From Nocardioidaceae bacterium (GTDB lineage: Bacteria; Actinomycetota; Actinomycetes; Propionibacteriales; Nocardioidaceae), in NCBI GenBank assembly GCA_018672315.1, contig CP076053.1, positions 1,971,827-2,035,826 of the forward strand: a DNA stretch of 64,000 nucleotides, written 5' to 3'. The translations under genes were made by a program, and so were the position numbers. Of the stretch, positions 59,637-64,000 are shown piece by piece. The first letter of the stretch is position 1, and every line of letters starts with the position of its first letter. The notes below the pieces were generated by a model. The model was not told where the DNA came from and did no database searches. It worked only from the letters and a program-made list of their open reading frames with translations.

Positions 59637-61286
59637 ATGTCAGCCTCCACCCCCGTCGAGCAGACGCCCGCACCGCCGCCAGGATCCGCGCAGCCTGACG
59701 CGCCGGCCTGGCCCTGGCTGGTCGCCGGTGCGCTCGCCGGGGTGCTCGGGCTGTTCGTCGCGACCTGGGCGACGTCCGCGTTGACCGCACGGGCCTCGCC
59801 GGTCGAGGCGATGGCCGAGCTCGCCATCGAGCTGACCCCTGGCCAGGCAGCGGTTGCCGCCGTGGAGGCCACGGGGTCGCTGGACAAGCCCCTCCTGATC
59901 GGCGGGATCGTGCTGGTCGCGGTGGGGGCGTGCGCGTACGCAGGGTTGCTCCGACGCCGGTCCGGCGGGCTCTCCTCCGGTCTGCTGGCCGCACTCGGCG
60001 TGCTGGCCGGCATCGCGGTCGTCGCCCGCGACGGGGCGTCGCTGACGGCGTTGGCGCCGGTGGCGCTCGGCCTGATGACCTGGCTCTTCGCGCTGACCGT
60101 GCTCACCAACCCGCTGGCACGGGCCGAGGCGGCCCGTCGCGGCGGCGCCGGAGGTGCCGGAGGTGCCGGTGGCGGTCGGCGCCGTCTGGTCGCCCACGAC
60201 GGCGGTCGCCGCTCGTTCCTGGCACGGGCCGGCCTCGCGGTGCTGGCCGCCACCGGCCTCGGCATCGGATCGACCAGCGCGGCGCAGGACAGGCGCCAGG
60301 TCGACCGGGTGCGGCGCAGCCTGACGCGTACGCTCCGCGCCACCGCCGACGTCACCCGCGGCACCGTGCCCGCAGGTGCCGAGCTGCCGTTGGAGGGCCT
60401 GGGCCCGTGGCGCGTGCCCAACCAGGACTTCTACCGCATCGACACCGCCATCGTGCTGCCCGAGGTGCGCATCGAGGACTGGTCGCTGCGCATCCACGGC
60501 ATGGTCGACCGGGAGGTCACCCTCAGCTTCGACGACCTCACCAGCGGCCGCTTCGGCGACGCGTTCGAGGACTGGGTCACCATCGCCTGCGTGTCCAACC
60601 CGGTCGGCGGCGAGCTGATCGGGAACGCCTGGTGGTCCGGCGTACGCATCGCGCCGATCCTCGCCGAGCTCGGCGTCTCCGCCGACGCCGACGCGGTGCT
60701 GCAGACCTCCGTTGACGGCTGGAACTGCGCCACCCCGCTCGAGGCGCTCACCGACGACCGGTCGGCGCTGCTGGCGTACGCGATGAACGGCGAGCCGTTG
60801 CCGGTCGAGCACGGCTTCCCGGTGCGGATGATCGTGCCGGGCCTCTACGGCTACGTCTCGGCGACGAAATGGATCACCGACATCGAGGTGACCCGCTTCG
60901 ACGCGGTGGAGGCGTTCTGGACCGAGCGCGGCTGGGACGAGCGCGGGCCGATCAAGACCATGTCGCGCATCGACGTGCCCCGGTCGGGGGCGGAGGTGTC
61001 GGCCGGGGAGGTCGGTCTCGGCGGGGTCGCGTGGGCGCAGGGCACGGGCATCGAGCGGGTGGAGTACCAGCTCGACGGTGGCCCCTGGCGCGAGGCCGAG
61101 CTCGGTGCGGTGCCCGGCGTGGACACCTGGGTGCAGTGGTCGGCGCGGGAGAGCGTCGAGCCGGGGGAGCACGACGTACGCGTCCGCGCCACCGACAGCT
61201 CGGGCTACACCCAGACGCGGGTGATGAAGGACAACTTCCCCGACGGTGCCACCGGCTGGGACGGCCTCTCCTTCACCGCCACCTGA
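59637..61286 (+). CDS. Membrane-anchored sulfite-oxidase-like molybdopterin enzyme
   Basis: 549 residues. The N-terminal 190 hold about four membrane helices ([40 protein letters not shown]). Then comes a Tat-like R191-R192-S-F-L-A-R plus hydrophobic segment, and a sulfite oxidase catalytic domain: [20 protein letters not shown] with Mo-ligand C318, [17 protein letters not shown] and a C-terminal dimerisation-like beta domain. It may oxidise sulfite or another substrate outside the membrane. ATG 59637 is chosen; ATG 59598 is in frame too. Divergent from ispF. Confidence 0.88.
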   Translation: MSASTPVEQTPAPPPGSAQPDAPAWPWLVAGALAGVLGLFVATWATSALTARASPVEAMAELAIELTPGQAAVAAVEATGSLDKPLLIGGIVLVAVGACAYAGLLRRRSGGLSSGLLAALGVLAGIAVVARDGASLTALAPVALGLMTWLFALTVLTNPLARAEAARRGGAGGAGGAGGGRRRLVAHDGGRRSFLARAGLAVLAATGLGIGSTSAAQDRRQVDRVRRSLTRTLRATADVTRGTVPAGAELPLEGLGPWRVPNQDFYRIDTAIVLPEVRIEDWSLRIHGMVDREVTLSFDDLTSGRFGDAFEDWVTIACVSNPVGGELIGNAWWSGVRIAPILAELGVSADADAVLQTSVDGWNCATPLEALTDDRSALLAYAMNGEPLPVEHGFPVRMIVPGLYGYVSATKWITDIEVTRFDAVEAFWTERGWDERGPIKTMSRIDVPRSGAEVSAGEVGLGGVAWAQGTGIERVEYQLDGGPWREAELGAVPGVDTWVQWSARESVEPGEHDVRVRATDSSGYTQTRVMKDNFPDGATGWDGLSFTAT

Positions 61287-61376
61287 CGAGAGGGCACACA
61301 ATCCCCGCGAGAGGGCACAAAGCTTCCGCGAGAGGGCACACAATCACGCGTCGTCCCGTGATTTTGTGCCCTCTCG
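61287..61376. repeat. Three 21-bp direct repeats plus an inverted copy forming a 20-bp hairpin
   Basis: Direct copies of CGAGAGGGCACA(C/A)A at 61287, 61308 and 61329. The last pairs with an inverted copy, CGTGATTTTGTGCCCTCTCG at 61357-61376, to form a 20-bp stem (one mismatch) with an 8-nt loop. It lies between the convergent ends of the oxidoreductase (stop 61286) and the peptidase gene (stop 61402). It probably acts as a bidirectional terminator. Confidence 0.8.
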
Positions 61377-61401
61377 ACGTGATTCTCTGCCCCCTCGGCG
61401 G

Positions 61402-62694
61402 TCAGGGGAGGGTGACGCTCTTCGGCGCGACGACGTACGTCAGGCCGCCGGAGCGTCGCTGCCACGCCGCCTCGAGCTGGGCGCGGTCGTAGACGCGGCG
61501 TACGCCGGCGTTCGACTCGGCCGCCGGGTCGTTGACGATCACGTCGCCGGACTCGGTGAACCCACGGATGACCAGCAGGTGGCCGCCGGTGCTGGTCAAC
61601 GGCGATCCGTCGAGCTGGCCGCGGTCGAAGGCGATGGAGATGCCCAGCGGCACGCCGGCCGCGACGTACTGCTGCGCCGCCCGCAGGTTGCGCAGCCTCG
61701 TCACGCGTGCCACCGGCAGCCGTGATCCGGCGTACGCGGTCGTGAAGGCCCAGTTGCCGGCACCGCGGTAGGTGTAGTCGTAGGTGGAGCGGGCGCCGTG
61801 GTCGACCCACGGGTCCGCGTACGCGTCGTCGACCCAGCGCCACCGCTTGGCTGCGGGCAGCCGGTCCCAGAACGCCATCAGCATCGACATGGTGGTGGGG
61901 GAGCACCAGACCTCGCCGCCGCCGCCCCACTGCGGGTACTCACCGCGGTGGATCATCTGCGAGTACGCCGGTACGTCCAGGTCGACGCCGAGACCGCGGG
62001 CCGCGGGTCGCGAGGCGCGCGCGTTCGGACCGCTCGGCACGCGTGTCGCGACCAACGAGGCGGCCTGCAGCACGGGCCCGCGCCGGGCGTCGTCGGCCTT
62101 GACCAGCGAGATCCTCACCTGCCACCCGGCGATGCGGCCGTCCGCAGCCGACGTGGCGCGCAGGGTGTCGGTCGCCAGCGAGGTCAGGTCGTCGACCTGG
62201 GACCCGCCGGAACGGCGCAGCACGGTGTGGTCGCCCGCGGCCCAGCGCGCCACGGTGTCCCAGCTGCCCTGGCTGCCCGTGGCGTCCCGACCCCGTGCCT
62301 GCACCACGACCAGGGTGCCGCGCGGGGTCCGGGCCCGCCACGACGGGATCATCTCCGTGGCGCCGAATTCCGTCGCGACCCACGGTGAGGTCCAGCGGGC
62401 CACGGACGCCTGGCGCCGCACGCCGTCGACGTCGGTGAAGCGCGTACGGCGCGCGCCCTGCCCGACCCGCACGGTGTCGCCGCGCGCCTCGATGCCTTGT
62501 CCGGTGCCGCGGGCGAAGTCGGCGGCGGTGTCCCACGAGGTGTCCAGGATGCGCCGTCCCGCGGCCTCGGCGGGTGCCGCGTTGGCCGTGGAGATCACTG
62601 CGGTCGCGGCGAGAGCGGCGACCATGGTCGCGACGGTCAGGGTGCTGCCGGCGGGGTGTCGGTTCACGGCGTCACGGTAGACAACATCCGTCAC
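61402..62694 (-). CDS. Secreted C39-like cysteine peptidase
   Basis: 430 residues. Signal peptide VATMVAALAATAVISTANA, then a beta-rich N-terminal region and a C39-type papain-like domain at about 240-430: catalytic Cys in GEVWCSPTTMSMLMAFW, His in TSTGGHLLVIRGFTESGDVI, Asp in VNDPAAESN. Such secreted C39_2-family proteins are common in actinobacteria; cleavage targets are unknown. GTG 62694 is preceded by GGGA; GTG 62667 would give a more compact signal peptide. Confidence 0.86.
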   Translation of the reverse strand: MTDVVYRDAVNRHPAGSTLTVATMVAALAATAVISTANAAPAEAAGRRILDTSWDTAADFARGTGQGIEARGDTVRVGQGARRTRFTDVDGVRRQASVARWTSPWVATEFGATEMIPSWRARTPRGTLVVVQARGRDATGSQGSWDTVARWAAGDHTVLRRSGGSQVDDLTSLATDTLRATSAADGRIAGWQVRISLVKADDARRGPVLQAASLVATRVPSGPNARASRPAARGLGVDLDVPAYSQMIHRGEYPQWGGGGEVWCSPTTMSMLMAFWDRLPAAKRWRWVDDAYADPWVDHGARSTYDYTYRGAGNWAFTTAYAGSRLPVARVTRLRNLRAAQQYVAAGVPLGISIAFDRGQLDGSPLTSTGGHLLVIRGFTESGDVIVNDPAAESNAGVRRVYDRAQLEAAWQRRSGGLTYVVAPKSVTLP

Positions 62695-62809
62695 ACGCGT
62701 CCCAGGAGTCGGGGACTCGACGGAATCGACTCGCTACGACGTGATCAGCACGAGCTCTCGAGCCTTCGCGAGCCCCGCTCGTGTCGGTGTGGCGTGTGAG
62801 GGTGCAGCC

Positions 62810-63643
62810 ATGACGCGGCGTACGACCCCCGGCCTCCTCGCCGCCACGGTCGTCCTGGCGCTCAGCGGCTGCGTCCCCCCGACGGGCCCGGCCGAGGCGC
62901 CGAGCCGCACCGACGGCGCGGCGGCCGCGGCGCTGGGCGACCTGCCGGTGCAGCGTCACGCGTCCCCGACCGACTACGACCGTGACGCCTTCGGCCAGCC
63001 GTGGCTCGACGCCGACCGCAACGGCTGCGACACCCGCAACGACATCCTCGGCGAGCAGCTGGACGACCCGACCTTCAAGCCCGGCACCCGCGACTGCAAG
63101 GTGCTCACCGGTCTGCTCGAGGACCCCTACACCGGCGCGCCGATCGCCTTCGACGACGCCGACGGCGACGGGTCCGGCATCGACGTCGACCACGTGGTCG
63201 CGCTGGGCAACGCGTGGGTCACCGGCGCCGCGGGACGGGACGCGTCCGAGCTCGCCGCCCTGGCCAACGACCCGCTCAACCTGCTCGCGGTCGACGCGGG
63301 CGCCAACCGTTCCAAGGGGGACGGGGACGCGGCCACGTGGCTGCCGCCGCGACGGTCGGTCCGGTGCGCGTACGTCGCGCGTCAGGTGGCGGTCAAGACG
63401 AAGTACGCGCTGTGGGTCACCGCTGCGGAGCGGATGGCCATCGCACGGGTCCTCGACGGTTGCCCCGGCCGGGCCTTGCCCGTCGACTCAGGCGCCCCCA
63501 CGAGCGTCCCCTTCCTCGCCGGCGACGCCGACGACTCCAGCTGCGCCGACCTCGCCGCCCGCGGACTCACCCCGGTCCAGCGCGGCGAGGACGCGTACGC
63601 CCCGGCACTGGACGGCGATGGCGACGGCATCGCCTGCGAGTGA
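62810..63643 (+). CDS. Lipoprotein HNH/DUF1524 nuclease with excalibur-like tail
   Basis: 277 residues. Signal with lipobox LAATVVLALSGC. Nuclease domain: DVDHVVALGNAWVTGAAGRD (His-containing) and NLLAVDAGANRSKGDGDAAT, as in DUF1524/HNH secreted nucleases. The C-terminus DSSCADLAARGLTPVQRGED followed by DGDGDGIACE is an excalibur calcium-binding motif. ATG 62810 gives a proper signal peptide. Likely degrades extracellular DNA. Confidence 0.9.
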   Translation: MTRRTTPGLLAATVVLALSGCVPPTGPAEAPSRTDGAAAAALGDLPVQRHASPTDYDRDAFGQPWLDADRNGCDTRNDILGEQLDDPTFKPGTRDCKVLTGLLEDPYTGAPIAFDDADGDGSGIDVDHVVALGNAWVTGAAGRDASELAALANDPLNLLAVDAGANRSKGDGDAATWLPPRRSVRCAYVARQVAVKTKYALWVTAAERMAIARVLDGCPGRALPVDSGAPTSVPFLAGDADDSSCADLAARGLTPVQRGEDAYAPALDGDGDGIACE

Positions 63644-63671
63644 GCCGAGGGAACGACAGGCGGGGCCGCCC

Positions 63672-64000
63672 TCAGCGGCCGTACGGCGTCAGCAGCTGGT
63701 CCACCGGCGCGTAGTCGTCGGTGAGCACCGGGGAGTCCCCGATGAAGGACTCCAGCTCGGTGCCGCCCACGGCGGTCCACCCGACCTCACGCTCGTCCAG
63801 GGAGGCCTGCAGCGCCGGGATGTCGAGCGGGCCGTCGGCCGAGGCCACGGCCACGACGTTGCCGCCGTCGAGGAGGCTCAACGTCGCCGGCGGCGCCAGT
63901 AGCGCGACGTCGGCGAAGACCCGCTGCATCGTGGCGAGCTCGGCCCGGGCGAAGGCCATCGGCGGGTTGTCGATGATGTTGACGACGTACGTGCCGTCCC
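63672..64000 (-). CDS. Spermidine synthase-like protein, C-terminal part (cut by window edge)
   Basis: The minus-strand frame runs off the window. It reads DGTYVVNIIDNPPMAFARAE then LATMQRVFADVALLAPP, with a late SFIGDSPVLTDDYAPVDQLL. The YVVNIID strand and the DDYAPVDxLL ending are typical of polyamine aminopropyltransferase-like proteins, which in actinobacteria are often fused to membrane domains. The internal ATG at 63959 is not the start. Confidence 0.75.
   Translation of the reverse strand, partial: DGTYVVNIIDNPPMAFARAELATMQRVFADVALLAPPATLSLLDGGNVVAVASADGPLDIPALQASLDEREVGWTAVGGTELESFIGDSPVLTDDYAPVDQLLTPYGR

Overview
The window is high-GC chromosomal DNA of an actinobacterium. Three things suggest the Nocardioidaceae (Nocardioides-like): GC-rich third codon positions, many GTACGC-type words, and gene neighbourhoods shared with Mycobacterium tuberculosis (HTH regulator-HbhA-DUF2516; mshA-YbjN-senX3/regX3-gpm; carD-ispD-ispF). 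This assignment is inferred from content only. No rRNA, tRNA or CRISPR array was found.

Layout. 1-3.1 kb: end of an unknown gene, a LuxR-type response regulator, and a two-gene phototrophy unit on the minus strand (retinal-forming Blh enzyme and a DTE-type proton-pump rhodopsin). 3.7-13.3 kb: an exopolysaccharide (EPS) island of visibly lower GC. It holds a TupA-like ATP-grasp protein, a methyltransferase, decayed IS256-family transposase pieces, a Wzx-like flippase, a Wzy-like polymerase, three glycosyltransferases (one WecG/TagA type) and a UDP-uronate epimerase-like protein. 13.3-19.6 kb: sulfate activation (cysN, cysD, cysC), a TauE/SafE exporter, UDP-glucose dehydrogenase and a sugar-phosphate cupin. 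cysD-cysN lie directly upstream of, and in line with, the EPS operon.

20.3-24.3 kb: a complete actinobacterial-type gas vesicle operon, gvpA-F-G-O-J-L-S-K, nearly every junction overlapping, preceded by an acidic ORF of unknown function. 24.4-35.9 kb: YgfZ, D-aminoacyl-tRNA deacylase, a Wzz/BY-kinase with a Tyr-Gly tail, a GT-C-like membrane protein, DsrE, nitrobindin-like and Fur proteins, two SGNH hydrolases, an asparaginase and a DUF4012 protein. 36-39.5 kb: the HTH-HbhA-DUF2516 module and the EPS-initiating sugar-1-phosphate transferase. 39.5-46.4 kb: an SDR, a DUF559-type gene broken by an in-frame TGA, TypA, a low-molecular-weight tyrosine phosphatase and a formylglycine sulfatase. 46.4-53.7 kb: mycothiol enzyme MshA, YbjN, a second DUF559-like protein, the phosphate two-component system RegX3/SenX3 divergent from phoU across a PHO box, and phosphoglycerate mutase. 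53-64 kb: a lipoprotein, a UbiA prenyltransferase, carD, ispD, an alpha/beta hydrolase, a secreted acidic DEDG-repeat protein, ispF, a membrane-anchored sulfite-oxidase-like enzyme, a C39-type peptidase, a secreted HNH/DUF1524 nuclease and the end of a spermidine synthase-like gene.

Coherent functions. Rhodopsin/Blh (light energy) and gas vesicles (buoyancy) occur within 20 kb and suggest an aquatic or surface-exposed lifestyle. The EPS island, BY-kinase, phosphatase, initiating transferase and DUF4012 protein together could make and regulate a uronic-acid-containing, possibly sulfated, surface polymer. Several palindromic or tandem repeat families sit between genes, mostly at convergent gene ends or beside short genes. 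The least explained items are the DEDG-repeat secreted protein, the two 33-nt-loop palindromes, the acidic ORF ahead of gvpA, and the rhodopsin with its unusual retinal-pocket residue and leader hairpin.
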